Assembly: GCA_963965975.1 (NCBI GenBank) | Contig: OZ014414.1 | Span: 7,167,501 to 7,231,500, forward strand | Source of the DNA: Xestospongia bergquistia | Lineage: Eukaryota; Porifera; Demospongiae; Haplosclerida; Petrosiidae | Direction: 5' to 3' | Length of the DNA: 64,000 nucleotides | Shown: positions 38,301 through 50,509 of the stretch, in pieces | Layout: every line of letters starts with the position of its first letter | Position numbering within the stretch: position 1 is the stretch's first letter | Made by a program: the position numbers and the translations under genes | The notes under the pieces: model-generated | Seen by the model: the letters and a program-made list of their open reading frames with translations, nothing else | Told to the model about the DNA's origin: nothing | Databases searched by the model: none

Positions 38301-41300
38301 TGGGATGCAAGTAAGAGATATGAGGTAAGAGACAAAATATTAATATAAGCTTTATAGTGTCATACTATAAGCTTTATAGTGTGTCTGATTCTTACTTGTG
38401 TATATACTTTGATAGGAGCCTAGTGCCAATGAAAAAGAACTAACTGAGATGCTGGAAAAAAGTAGAAAGGAAGCAAAGACAAAAGATATTGAAATAGCAA
38501 TGTTGCAATATGCCCTGAAAGAGAAGGAAGGTACAATAAAGTATTTGTTATATTAAAGTAAAGCTCTTGTTGTTTATTATCTAATACAGATGAAATTACA
38601 ACAATGAAACAGTTGTCAATAGAGCAACAAAAGGAAATAGATCAATTAAAGACTACTATGGCTAAAGAAAAAGAAGGTAATAATATACTGATATGTACAG
38701 TATACTTTATTGGCAACTTATATTATTAACAGGTATCATGTAGTCTAACAAGCTAGCATCTCCTTTATTTTGACTAACTGACTTGTGGAGGAGGATCTAA
38801 AAGTGAAACTGAATATAATTATGGATGTGGGATAATACCACAGAGTTGTCATTGTGGTTATGAAATTGTTATATAATCAGTACTCTCTACGCATATTTTC
38901 AAGCTAACAGTCTAGACTTATTCCCTCCAAGTTTACCAATAAGCATTTGTGAATGATTTTATTTTTTGACCAAAACTACAGTACTAAAACATATCTTGCA
39001 CCTTATCTATTGTGAAAGTAATATTCATAACCACTACAATAACTTGTAGTACTACGGTAGTACTACTACCACATTCCAATGGGTAATAAACTGAGTTCAC
39101 TTCTATAGACTCCTCTGCCCATCAGCTTATCAAAAGGATGAAAGGCTAGCTGGCTAGGACACTATAACCTATAACCTTAAGAGGTCTATTCATATGCACA
39201 TACATATGCTTAACTATAAATTGTTATGTTTCGTTCCTTTTAGAATTAGAAAAGGAAGTGATTTCTCTAAAGAAGACATCAGAAGAGAGACATGATGAGA
39301 CAATTATTTTGAAATCTGCACTCAAAGAAAAAGAAAGTAGGCACACTAATTACACCTCAGTAATATATTATACATGTATTACCACTCTGTACTCAAGGTT
39401 TTATTTTAGGGTGTGTTTCTCCATAGGAACCTTACATGCCTCTTTTCTTTTACTGTATACATGTACAATTTATTAATGTAAAAGTGTACAAGCACTATGA
39501 TCTTAGAATATAGTCTAGTTTTGACCAAGTTTTGGTCCACACTTCATGCATAACAAAAAGTAGTTATGGTAACAAAAGTTGACCAGACAAAAGAGAACTG
39601 TGTAGATTTTCATCTGAATTACGAAAGATGTCATAAATGAATACTGTATAGTGTAAATTTTAGAGGTGCATGAAATCATTTAACCACAAATTTTTTGAAG
39701 TTTCCACTGATTATGGTAACAAGTATTTTCATTGCTCTATATCATTAATTTATGGGAAGGCAAAGTTACCTTAGCAACCCTGCTGCCAAGCTGTATGTGA
39801 AAGAATTTGGGTGTGATCTATCATATTTTAGTCCATATTTTAGTGCATTCACGATATTTATTTCATCAAATGCTTCATGTAAGGCGATTTGCAAAGATAT
39901 TGTCCCTCAAAAAATTTAATGCTATATGTTATTATTCTTGCTATTGGAAGTGACTTCTCTCAGTTTAACAAGGGCAGATGAAGAGGTTCCTATGCACCCA
40001 TTTTTTAATAATTATATTCATTACAAGATTTATTAAATAGTATAATATATTCATAAATAGTGAATCATCAAAGATACATTTCTTAAGGTTAGATACAACT
40101 GAAATAATCCACAAGTTTAGCATGCTTTAAGATCCTCCAGAGTGTTTTGCTTCTTTGGATTATGACCTGATATTAGTGTCCTTTCTCAATTGTTAATAAT
40201 ACCAAATTCTTTTTGCCCCATCCCTCATCAACTTTCTAAATGAAATTCTGGTACTGTGATTTTTATGTTTCCAGATTTGCAATTGCAATTAATGACTGAT
40301 CTTGAAAACAAAGAACAAGAGATACCAGAAAGAATACAGAAAGACTTGAGCTCAGATCAATCAGAACTAAAAGAGCAAGTACAAGGTATGTTGTTGTTTA
40401 ATGTTGCCTTATCTGTCTTTATGTACACTTAAAACAGTTGCTTGTTCATGATTTTTAGTAAGATTTGATCTAGCAGACTCCTTTATAGACAAAAGTAAAG
40501 TAATTGAGACAATTATAGAGGAAAATAATGTAGAACTAAAGCTTAAATCAAGTTATGATCATGACCTATATCACATCCAATAAATCATTTACTTGTTATT
40601 TATTGTTTTATGAAGAAGTGCTATGTATTTAAGAGATTCTGTTGTGAATAGTTTATGGTAACAGTGTTTAATACCAATACAGTTAATAGGTAATGTAAAC
40701 CATCCCTACATAGGCAGTGTCTGATATATATAACTAATATGTAGAATATGGTTGTACTGAGTGTTATCATAACTCAGTGTGTACATATACATGTTTAATA
40801 TCTGCTTCTCTATTGATAATAGGGTCTCCAGTATCAGTTGCTGGTATGTTAAAGAAAGAGTCAGAGGATAAGGAATCAGATGAACAAGGTACATACTATG
40901 TAATTGTTTTGCAATTTTTTGTTATTATTTTTGTTTTGTGCATATACTAATATTATGATCAGTGTGCACACTTATTCTAGTCTTGTAATCTTACACTATG
41001 TACCACCAATGCATTATTGTTTAATAAAAGCAATGTGTTTGTTTACTGTACTCCATGTGGCCGTTATGGATACCCTTACTTTGCTTTGAATTTGACTACT
41101 GATTGTTAGCTAGACCTAAATTTCATGTCCCGTTTTGAGTTTATCCATCCCTTTTTATTTTAACCTAGTTCGTCAGTAAACACTGCAGTCACAAATAGAA
41201 TAATAGAATGTTATTTTTACAGGTACATTACTAGTTGAAGTTGTGGCAGACTACCCAATTCCTCTAGAAGAGACTTCTAAGGTACTGAAGTAGATTAAAT

Positions 41301-44300
41301 TCCTTGTGGTTAATTTCTGATGTTTTAGACAAGCCACAGCAACACCATATATACATACATATATATATAATATGTGTGTGTGTGTGTCTGTGTGACATAT
41401 ATATTATGTATAAACAACAATATAGTCAATTTCTTGTGTTGTAGGTACACCATAGTAATAACATATAAAATTTATGTGTAGTTAGTATTATAACTCTGTT
41501 GACCTCTCCTTAAATCTTAACACTGATGTCATGACTGGACATGTAATATTTAGCATCTTTACTAGTACATCAATCACAGTGGCAACCCAAATATAAATTA
41601 TTACATGAAGGAGGTTCTAAAACTAAATTGTCCAATAAATATATATGTCTGTTGGTTTTTTCTCTATAACTCTCCAAGACATAATGCAAACAATTATCCC
41701 AAATGGAGGACAAATTTGTGCATGCATATATTATAGTACTAATAACAACTGAATTGAATACTTAAATGGTGATTAGATTTGTTTAAAATACAAGTATTAC
41801 TTTTAATATTGCCTGAAATTACTCTGTAATAAAAAGATATTGGACATTTACAGTTTTTCTCGTAATTTATAGTTTTATATAGATGTACTTTATTTAACCA
41901 TGGATTTTTTTGAATAGTTAAATAATGATATTAATTTTTTTAAATTTATTTTTATCTTTAGGATGATAAACATTTCCAAGTGGAATCTGGAATTTTATCT
42001 CTTGAAGGAACTGAATGTGTACCTGGTACTGATTTCACTTACTCATTTATCCGATCTCGTGAAGTTCAGAGTGCACGAACATATGATGAAATTGGTAAGC
42101 TATAATAGCAGATTATATAACAAAACTTAGGTTTATATTTTTTAAATGATGTCCTTTTATTAAATCAATTTCTAGTGTATTGCAGATGTTTTATTAATTT
42201 TCTATTACAATGTTTAATAATGGGCTATTGCCTTTTATTAAAAACAAGCATTTATAGTAGTATAAAATTGTAATAAAGGTTTGTTAAGTTTATGATCAAT
42301 GCCCATGCAGTCCAGCTGAGTGCAATACATTTCTTTATGATTTAAATAAATTGACCAACTAATTATATAAACTATATACTTTTATAAACTATATTGAATT
42401 ATAAGTCAATACAATTATTTCTTTATAATTATAGAGACGAGCATATCAGCTAAATGGTTGAAGAAAGCAATTACTAATTCTCACATTACAGCCAAAGCTG
42501 CACCTATTATTCTCTGCATTACTGGTCTACCTAACAGCAATCAATCGGATGCTACTCAAAGCTTATTGAAGCAATTGCAGTGTGGAAAATTTCCTGTAAG
42601 TGAAGAACAGTGTGTATCCCTTTATGAAGCATCAGCAGTAAGAAAACCTGCTACAACATCATTGATCTATTCCAGTACATTTAACTATGCTTTAGTCATG
42701 GAATCAGCTATAAAGCATCATCTATATTTGCAAGGAAGGTTTATGCAAAATATCGAAGTTCCTGACATTCCTACATCCATTTTTGACAATGATGATGATC
42801 TTGATAGCCATTTCAGACAAATGATTAAAGATTTTTATTGCAACAGAGTGTCTCCAGGAAACTCTCCTGGCTGGGATCAAGGTCTACCAAGTGGAATTGC
42901 CATGATCAACATATGGGACGTTGGTACCAGCAAAACAGCCCTTTATATTCTTCCTATGCTAGCTGGTCATCTTTACAGTAGCCGTGTATGGATGTTTTTT
43001 GACCTTTTACGTGACCTTCCTCACCTTTATGACCCTCCAGAGATACCAATTGAGACATCAGACAAAGCTTCTATACTAAAATGGCGTATTCGACTTTATC
43101 ATCTTTTTCGTTCAGCTCAGCTGGGATCGTCAAAGAATTGTGATCGTTCTAATGTATGTAAGTTAGTGGCCTGTAACGTTGGCTCTATTGGAAATGGTGA
43201 AATAAAACATATGAAGGAACAGTTTATAAAGGAGGCCAGAGTTGCAGCTATTCAGATGAATGTTGAGAGTCTTGTTGATATGCAAGATGTTATATCATTT
43301 GTTTTAGAAGACCAAGAAGGGTTACTCAAAAAAACATTTGATCACATTGTTAATATGGAGCTCGATAAACCTGTTTCTCTTCCTCTCTCATACATTTTCC
43401 TTCGTAGCTTATTCTACAAAATAAAAGATTTATTGTATGTCAAAAAGGATGTTTTACGGTCAAAAGCAAGCAAACTTAAAATATCTGGTGATGGTTTTGA
43501 GGATTTTTGCCAATTTTTTACATCTTTAGGTAGCATCGTTGATATCAGTCTTATTAACAAAGAGTCCAATATTGTCATTCTACAACCTGTTCCGTATTTT
43601 CATGAGCTTGACAAGCTGTTTCATCTACCTTCTGAGATCGACCCTCTAGTTACAAAATATGGGTTAGTAACGAAATCGAGAGCAGAAAAAATATTTGGTG
43701 ATAATGAGAAAGCTTTTGACATGATGAGCTCCCTTGTGCATTTTGGAATAGCGCTAGAAATAAAACCAAGTCGAATAAGCAATTTGCCTCCCATTAGTGA
43801 TCACAAGCGTGTTTATTATATTCCTGATGCAAGTACAGAGACAGCTCTTATTGATCATGAAGTGAATGCATTATGTCTGTTACGTGATGTTAATCGACCA
43901 ATGATACACTCAAAAGCTGCCTTTACTAAATTATTCCTTAAAAGGTATGATAAAGCTATGCTGTATATTCCTGAACACCCATACATTAATGTGACAAGCA
44001 TTAGAGCTCACTCCAACAATAAAGATGATGGAGTTATTTTTAAAATGGTCTATCTTGGTGATGCTATTGAGTTTCGTTTTCCATCACAGCAACTATATGA
44101 AGATGTTGTAAAGCAAGTCATCACTGTCTGCCATGAAATGATGGAGATGACAACTTTCAAATACAATTTTGCAGTTAGGTGTTCAAATGAAGTAGACCAA
44201 GATGCTGTATATAAACTTCAGCAACGTTATCATCACCTACCAAATAATGAGTTATGTCAAATATGCAAAGACAAAGGAAGGATTAATAATACCCTTTCCA

Positions 44301-45564
44301 TATACAATGCTGTGCTTAGCAAGGTAATGATATTATTTTCTTGTATATCATCAGTGTAGTACCCCACATATAATGCATGGATCATAGAAAATAATAGTCT
44401 TTATGTTAACTATAAGCTTTATTGATTGTTGTTTGTTTTAGGTGAAAAATCAGGTTCCTAAAAACAAAATTCTTAATGGAGGTAACTATAAATAAAATAT
44501 AATCTTTAGATTTATCATTACTAAATAGATTGGTTGTTTTAACTGATTCATAGTCACTTAGTTTGCTTGCACCCTTATAAAATACATTGAAAAAAATGTC
44601 AAAAACATATTTTGAATTGCATAACTCAGAAAACAGCTTCAAAAGGACTAATGTGTGTTATCTAGAGTTATTCTATTGTAAACTTTATTGTGACACTACT
44701 TACACGTGTAGCATTCATAATAATTCTTTGTCTATCTATGAGACATTTAAAAGAATCTTTATAGTTCAAACAATTTACTAAACAACTATCTATTAATATG
44801 AACTAGAAATAAAAGCATTGTCATTTTTTTGACGTCTCATCTAGTGATTTGATTCACCAAAGCTAGGTTCATTCATTTACAGTAATATATATGTATTTGT
44901 ATATGTATATATTATATATATTGTAACTATATTACATTTTTTAGATCCTTTGTCACTTTATGATGCTTATACAGTGGCTAAGAGAATGTTAGAATTATCA
45001 GACAAAACATTGCATGTTGTTTGTCAATGTCTTGATTTACCAGAAATAATCTTATTTAAAGACAAATCGAAATGGAGACGTTGCATGACAATACTAATTG
45101 CTTGGGAAGACTTGTCCAGTGAAAATGATACCTCTAAGAAAACACTTGCTATTAAGCTGATGAAAGCTGCCAATAAAATACATGAAGAAAGTGAAGGAGA
45201 AAGCAAGAAGCTGGAAATCATAGCAAGATCACTTGACTACAAAGGTAAAATTAACAAATTTGTTTGATAGATGAGTTTTACTCATACGAGTCCTGGTTTG
45301 CCATAAGAATACCAATAGGAAAACCATATCCTGTCCATGTATAATCCCACAGTCCCACAATGTAAAAAGGGACACCACAGTCCCATCTCATATCATATGC
45401 ATATGATATGAGATGGGTTTCTGGGATTTTAAGAGAATTCTATTGGCAAATCAGGACACACTGCTTTACTGTTAAATTTGCTATTTATGTTTTGAACTAA
45501 CATCTTTTGTTTACCTTTTCAATTATTGTTTTTTATAGTTGCACACAGTATGTCTACATCATAA
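35318..45564 (+). CDS. Gene C: full-length Death / CARD-like / helical / coiled-coil / pseudo-Roc-COR / death-fold protein
   Basis: In-phase exons: 35318-35621, 35686-35964, 36013-36698, 36790-36904, 36964-37050, 37970-38035, 38590-38676, 39244-39336, 40275-40385, 40823-40888, 41223-41281, 41962-42094, 42435-44323, 44442-44481, 44945-45244 and 45539-45564, about 1,446 residues. Domains: Death (~15-101), CARD-like (~102-194), unrecognised helical domain (~195-423), charged coiled coil (~424-610), flexible acidic linker, degenerate Roc (Walker A GLPNSNQS near 725, INIWDVG near 856), COR-like region (~960-1,190), a conserved post-COR region with CQICKD, and a C-terminal death-fold domain (~1,338-1,438). 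Walker A lacks its lysine. Two exons of the coil/linker are present twice by tandem duplication; 38,416-38,530 is also a good exon but its phase fits only a transcript skipping the first copies. Probably a cytosolic death-fold scaffold. The ATG is supported by matching starts in the paralogues. Confidence 0.75.
36660..38290 (+). repeat. Tandem duplication in gene C, first copy
   Basis: Carries the end of the helical exon, coil exons 36,790-36,904 and 36,964-37,050, and linker exon 37,970-38,035. Compared with the second copy it has deleted the exons equivalent to 39,244-39,336 and 40,275-40,385. Confidence 0.85.
38291..40890 (+). repeat. Tandem duplication in gene C, second copy
   Basis: Begins abruptly with GTTATTTGGGATGCAAGTAA, the 3' end of the helical exon without an acceptor, and repeats the coil exons (38,416-38,530 and 38,590-38,676) almost unchanged, then carries two more coil exons and the linker exon 40,823-40,888. 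High identity to the first copy in introns as well as exons indicates a recent event. Confidence 0.85.
45382..45417. repeat. Perfect 36-base palindrome
   Basis: CCCATCTCATATCATATG followed by its exact reverse complement, in the last intron of gene C. Weaker pairing continues outward to about 45,285 and 45,465, so an imperfect hairpin of nearly 180 bases can form. Gene B has only one arm at the same place. Confidence 0.9.
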
Positions 45565-47254
45565 AACTTAATGAATAACACAGTCAAAATGAAGATAAAG
45601 AGAAGAAGGACATCATACTTTAATTACTACATTGTTGCTACAAAATTACTTTATTAATAACAATAGTGACTTAATGTGATGTATTACTCAGTTATAGTTA
45701 ATACCTTTATTTGAGTATAAACACATCTGCATACGTTATAGCACAAAACTCAAAAGACTCTAAAGATTCCAACAATACTTTAACATGAAAAAGTACTTTC
45801 ATTTATGGGACAGGAAGTACACACAAGATAATAATATTCATAAGTATATACAACACAATAACAAATAATAGTACAGTACACTTAGGTACTCTATACAATT
45901 GTGACCTGATTTGCAAAAAGGGACCACTTCTGTCACAACATTTGTGACCTGATTTGTGAAAAAAACACTTAAAACATAACAATAAACAGTTTTGCATATA
46001 TATAGAATAGTTATGCATATGTATTAATTGTATGTATACAAAACTGAGATGTTTGAGATGTTTTAACAGTAGTTTGTTCAAAAGTCAGGTCACAAATGTT
46101 TTGACAGAAGTGGTCCCTTTTTGCAAATCAGGTCACAATTGGTAAATAAGTATATATACTGTATATTTCTATATAATACTTTCATTTATTAACTATTCTT
46201 TATAGTTAGAAAATCTTTACATAATGACACAATACTATAATATTTGATTGCTGAATGAAGTGTTATACATGTACACTAGATACTGTATAATGCATTCTGA
46301 TGTCAACTTGAATGTAAAATGCACTCTGACAAAATTAGTCTGTGTAGCTAAAAATATTGTTTGATTTGTCAATGTGCAAAATACCAGGTAATATAATTTC
46401 ATAATGATGATGCACTGTGTAGTCAATATTATTGTGTTGTGGAATATACTTAACATATACATATGAATCCACTCTGTACCATGCATGTGTACACCCACAT
46501 TATGGTATGAGTCATGTTAATGTCAACATTGATTGAGTAGTTGCACATCCTAAAGAGCAATAAATAGTGTTTTGGTGTCAACTGCACTTTTCAATCCTGT
46601 TTATTTTTCTTTGTGGTCATCGTCTTTCAGAATCTTTGAATGAGCCATCTGATATTGTTACTCCTACTGGTAATTATTTATCTATAATGGAAAGAATAAC
46701 TCAGTCACACAACTTTACAGAATTTCACCCTTCACAGTATTGTGCTGAAGTGTCTTGCAAATTGACAATGGTACAGAATATTATTTTAAAGATAATTAGG
46801 ATTAACACTAGAAAAATTGTAATGTTTCTGTGACTAATAACAGCTGGAAATGTTTTGAAAATGTCAAGTATTCTGTTATATTTCTGGTGTCTAACAAGTA
46901 AGGAAACAAAAAAATATCTTTCCAATAGGAAACTCATGTGAAGAGCAAATTTCCCACTATATAGAAATACTTGAAAACATTAACTTTTTGTATGTATTTA
47001 CTCAAAATACCTGTAATATTTCCACTAAATTTTATAATTGTTTACAAATATAACAAGTCAATAATATCAAATAATCACTGAAAATTTTAATGCTTCCATT
47101 ATGAGCCACAATACTCTGGACACCCCTTTAATTTTATTGGATCAAATGTTTGTAGTTTTCAGTAATTATGAAAAAATTGCCAATATTGTTTTAAGAGAAG
47201 TGATTTTTGACATTTATTGTTTTTATTATCCTTATCCTGATGTGTGTGTTATAG
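45565..47254. other. Intergenic between gene C and stefin-like copies
   Basis: Contains a MITE (45,896-46,141). Near 46,641-46,680 and 46,720-46,770 short stretches with splice signals (SLNEPSDIVTP, then CAEVSCKL) could be upstream exons of the stefin-like copy ending at 47,362, but no consistent phase links them. Confidence 0.35.
45896..46141. mobile_element. 246-base MITE with about 60-base inverted repeats
   Basis: 45,896-45,955 and 46,082-46,141 are near-exact reverse complements (CAATTGTGACCTGATTTGCA at the left end). The equivalent 3' flank of gene B (near 24,090) lacks it, with AATT present once instead of twice, so AATT is the probable target duplication. Confidence 0.9.
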
Positions 47255-47362
47255 ATTTGTGTTAATGCTAGTCTTATTGATATCTATGGGAAGTATGCTT
47301 TTATTAATGTATCAGATGTGACTGTAAGGAGAGTCTCAAGTGGTGACATAATGACATTGTAA
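47255..47362 (+). pseudogene. Stefin-like copy 3, last exon
   Basis: An acceptor precedes an open exon of 35 codons (ICVNASLIDIYGKYAFINV) ending in TAA. It aligns with the last exons of the other two copies (VID, then G-Y) and starts at the same phase-0 position. The middle exon is not recognisable upstream; a candidate near 46,842 is frame-disrupted. Treated as a gene fragment, though it could be the 3' exon of a diverged gene. Confidence 0.4.
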
Positions 47363-47617
47363 ATAACTCTCTTAATTGTTGTTTGTTTTTGTTAATCATT
47401 TTTTTTATTTCTTGCATTGAGTTTAATGTTTATTATAATTACTTTTAGAATGCTATATGAATTTGAATTGTACATACAATGTAACATAGTCACTTTAACC
47501 TCACTGATAATAGCTACATCACTCAACAGAATTTATTAAAATAAAAAAATTTTATAATTGTAAGACAGCTAGTCAGCAAATATAATTAAGTCATTAAGCA
47601 AATTAATAGCAATCTTA

Positions 47618-48046
47618 TTACCAATTTAGGTCCATGGACTCTGTTGCAGGGTCATTAATCTCCTTTGCTTTAACTTCATCAACTATACCACCAGAATATT
47701 TTCCATGGACATCAATTACTCCATTATCAACACGAACCTGTTAACACAACATATAATGAACTACTTAAATGATATGTTCTTACTCTGAAACAGTAGATAT
47801 CACCATTATTAATGTACCAATCAACATTGTAAGCAGTGTACTCTTTCTTATCATTTAATATCTTCTCTGCATGACTCTTCATCTAGAAAAAGAAAAGTTA
47901 TGTTGCATTCAATATGATTATTTATCTTCTACCTTCTTGGCTATTTTTTTCTGCTCATCATTTGGTTTCTATGGTGACAATGTAGCTGCTAGACGAGGTA
48001 CATCGAAATCTGGAACACAATCGCTCTTTTCCTCAATTTTAGACAT
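47618..48046 (-). pseudogene. Stefin-like copy 2 with in-frame stop
   Basis: Three minus-strand exons with perfect phases: 48046-47933 (ATG, MSKIEEKSD), 47882-47784 (MKSHAEKILNDKKEYTAYNV) and 47737-47618 (VRVDNGVIDVHGKY, stop). It would give 110 residues, close to the ~100 of stefins, with introns at the two stefin-specific positions (after IAKK and after YCFR). A TAG at 47,971-47,969 interrupts codon 26, where copy 1 has a sense codon. The rest is undamaged and splice sites are good, so it is either a young pseudogene, a readthrough, or it uses a start after the stop. The QVVAG inhibitory loop is replaced by YINNG. No signal peptide is seen. Confidence 0.55.
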
Positions 48047-48080
48047 GTCGGTATAAGTTGAAGTCTTCAAAAGTAAAACC

Positions 48081-48124
48081 AGGCGTGGCTCTATATTAAT
48101 ATTATTCATTCTTCAGCCACGCCC
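48081..48124. repeat. Short inverted repeat
   Basis: AGGCGTGGCT and its near complement AGCCACGCCC separated by about 24 AT-rich bases, between the stefin-like copy and the membrane-tail relic. Confidence 0.5.
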
Positions 48125-48130
48125 TGTTTT

Positions 48131-48205
48131 GAAAATGCAGTAGCCAGTGCTTTCTCATTGCCTGTATGGGTCTATGCAGTTATATGGATATATTTTGTTA
48201 AGTAA
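48131..48205 (+). pseudogene. Relic of the last exon of the repeat-exon membrane gene
   Basis: Reads ENAVASAFSLPVWVYAVIWI and a stop, aligned with the end of exon 55,518-55,661 (HAVGGGFAALSSPIWVCVVL). The following 1.2 kb also matches the 3' flank of that gene. This shows that a third family member once stood to the left. Confidence 0.75.
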
Positions 48206-50066
48206 ATCATAATTTAAAAATAAAATTGATTTACTTCAAATATATACTATTTTAATGGATTATATTTTTATTGTCTTTTACGTTAGCAGCATGAACATAG
48301 TACAAACATTAACACTACATTAATTAGTAACAAATGTTAACAATTAATGTTGATTTACAAAAAGGTTGTTGTGATCTTGTAATTTAATTTCTGTTTCCTT
48401 ATTCCAAATGCATAGTTTTAACATGTCAAAGAGCACTTCGCATTGACTGAAAACAACTGTGATTATGTCAGCAGAATTGGAAGTAGCCAGTATGGCAGCA
48501 AAACTAGACCAATGTTATTAAAGTAGTTATTAGTAGTGTTTTAATCAGGCAAAAGTGACTTTAGCTCCAATAATTAAACTATAAGTTCCATTTTTAGTTT
48601 ACAAGAAATAGACTGGGACTATACCTTTCAAATTGCTGATTGCTACATTGCTCTGGTTTTAATCTCAATAACAAAATTTACTGAATTTAACATTATAATG
48701 ATATTGGTTTATGTACGGGTTAATAATTATGAAAATGAATTTTAACTACACCTTAACAGGTGCTATGGCAATTTGAGTAATAAATGTTTTTAGATATCTA
48801 TGCACATTAATCAGAGTATTACAAATTATTGAATGTATAACATTGAAATTTGTAAATTTTAGGATTCAATATTTGCAATAAAAATTTATTTTTTCAGTCA
48901 AGTTTAACCTTTGGTAACATGTTTTAGTCCCAAGCTCAATACATGAAATATTGACATAACATGAGATCCCAACCATTGACAGTGTAAGATCTGATTTAAT
49001 TCTCATTGTTCGAACGTAAATTGTCCAAGTTAGTTTACCTCCCTAATATTAATAATGGAGTAGTATAATATAAATAATTGTAAAGAATCCACAGTCTGAT
49101 AACCTTAATTGTATTTGCTAATGATTTTCCTTTTAAAGCTGTTATATCAAGTTTTCGGTAATAGCATATGCTTAAAGATCTGAGTCATTGAAATAGATCC
49201 ATACATTTGGATGTTTTACTAGAAACTGTCAGCTAACAACTAGAGCTTAATATATAAAAGTGTCCTGTCTAAACAGCAAAGCTTATTGTCAGACCACAAG
49301 TAACATTCTGAAGTCCAGACTATCAATATTAGTTTCTTTAAATGCTTCTGTACACCATCTATGACATAACCAATATTGATCTGTATGCTTCAGTTAAATT
49401 TTATTGGTGATGACAAAATATCACCATGCTGTCATAGAATTAGTGAAAACCCTAAACGTTACCATAATACTTTTACTTACTGTATATTATAATGTCTGTA
49501 ATTTGTCATTTCAGAAACATTAGTACACTATCATGTAGAAACCTGAAATTCGTATTTCCCCTATAGAAATTAGATAAAGGCACCATCATTATCATGTAAT
49601 TCATTTAGAATTCTTCTCATGACATTCCTTTTATGACCAACTCCTTGCTGTTAATGTGGTGATGATAACAAAGTGAAACTGTTTAAAAATGTAGAGTATT
49701 TTACAACTACAGATTATGAATACATTTAATATTTATATATCAGTCAAAACTGTTAGTCTTATTTTTGGGAGAACCTATTGTGTAATGTTTAATAATCTAA
49801 TGTTTGTATATACTCATTTAATTGCTTGTTGTGTGTCATCTGCATTTATGGATGTCATTGTTAAAAATTAATATGTAATGCCAGCTGTACATATCAATAT
49901 GAGGATACATGTCCCAAAACAATACAATATTGTACTGTGATCATAAAAACAACCAAATTTAAGTTTAAAAAATAAAACAATCTTTAGTAGCCTTTTTGCA
50001 GTATACAAGCCATAAAAATGAAGACCCAGCTACTTTTTTTTGACCTAACAGTTACCAAATTATGAT
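48206..50066. repeat. Duplicated 3' flank (block F) and intergenic
   Basis: About 48,206-49,450 is homologous to 55,662-56,660, and 49,000-49,450 also to 58,830-59,290. No gene is visible. It marks the spacer of the tandem gene array. Confidence 0.7.
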
Positions 50067-50235
50067 TTACTTTTTGGCTATTTCCTTTCCTATGCTTGAA
50101 GATGTCATATCTTCAATTTCAGATGCTTCTGTTAAAGTAGATTGGGATAACTCTCTATGTGGTGAAGGTCCTTCTGGCCATGGAGGGTTAATGGAGTTTT
50201 CATTAGCTTGAAAGTAATTACTGAAGCTACAATAT
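50067..50235 (-). CDS. Possible last exon of an unknown minus-strand gene
   Basis: An acceptor (TTGTCTTTAG) at 50,236 on the minus strand opens a frame of 55 codons ending at a TAA, polar and proline-rich (NSINPPWPEGPSPHREL) with a serine/threonine- and glutamate-rich end. Composition is more protein-like than the surroundings. No upstream exon was found, and no similar copy exists in the paralogous spacer at 59.3-59.9 kb. I do not recognise it. Confidence 0.3.
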
Positions 50236-50509
50236 CTAAAGACAATATTAATATTCTTTATACATACATAATACACATACAACAAAAGTTACATTTTAAT
50301 TTATCTAAACCAGCTTTTCTTTCTTATATGGAATAAAGCATGTAAATCAAGAAACGCTTAAAAGTATGTACGCGAACAACTTCAAATCAAAAGTTAGAAA
50401 GCTAGCTGTTCACTCTAATTTGGTTGATCAGCAAATCAGTTTGCACAGAAATGTATGCCAGGACTGAGGTAGAACTTAAAATGTCGTTTATATCCTAAGA
50501 ATCCATTTT

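Noticed and set aside
38416..38530. Second-copy coil exon as part of the main gene C transcript
   Set aside because: Entry phase 0 does not fit after 38,035 (phase 1); kept only as an alternative when the first copies are skipped.
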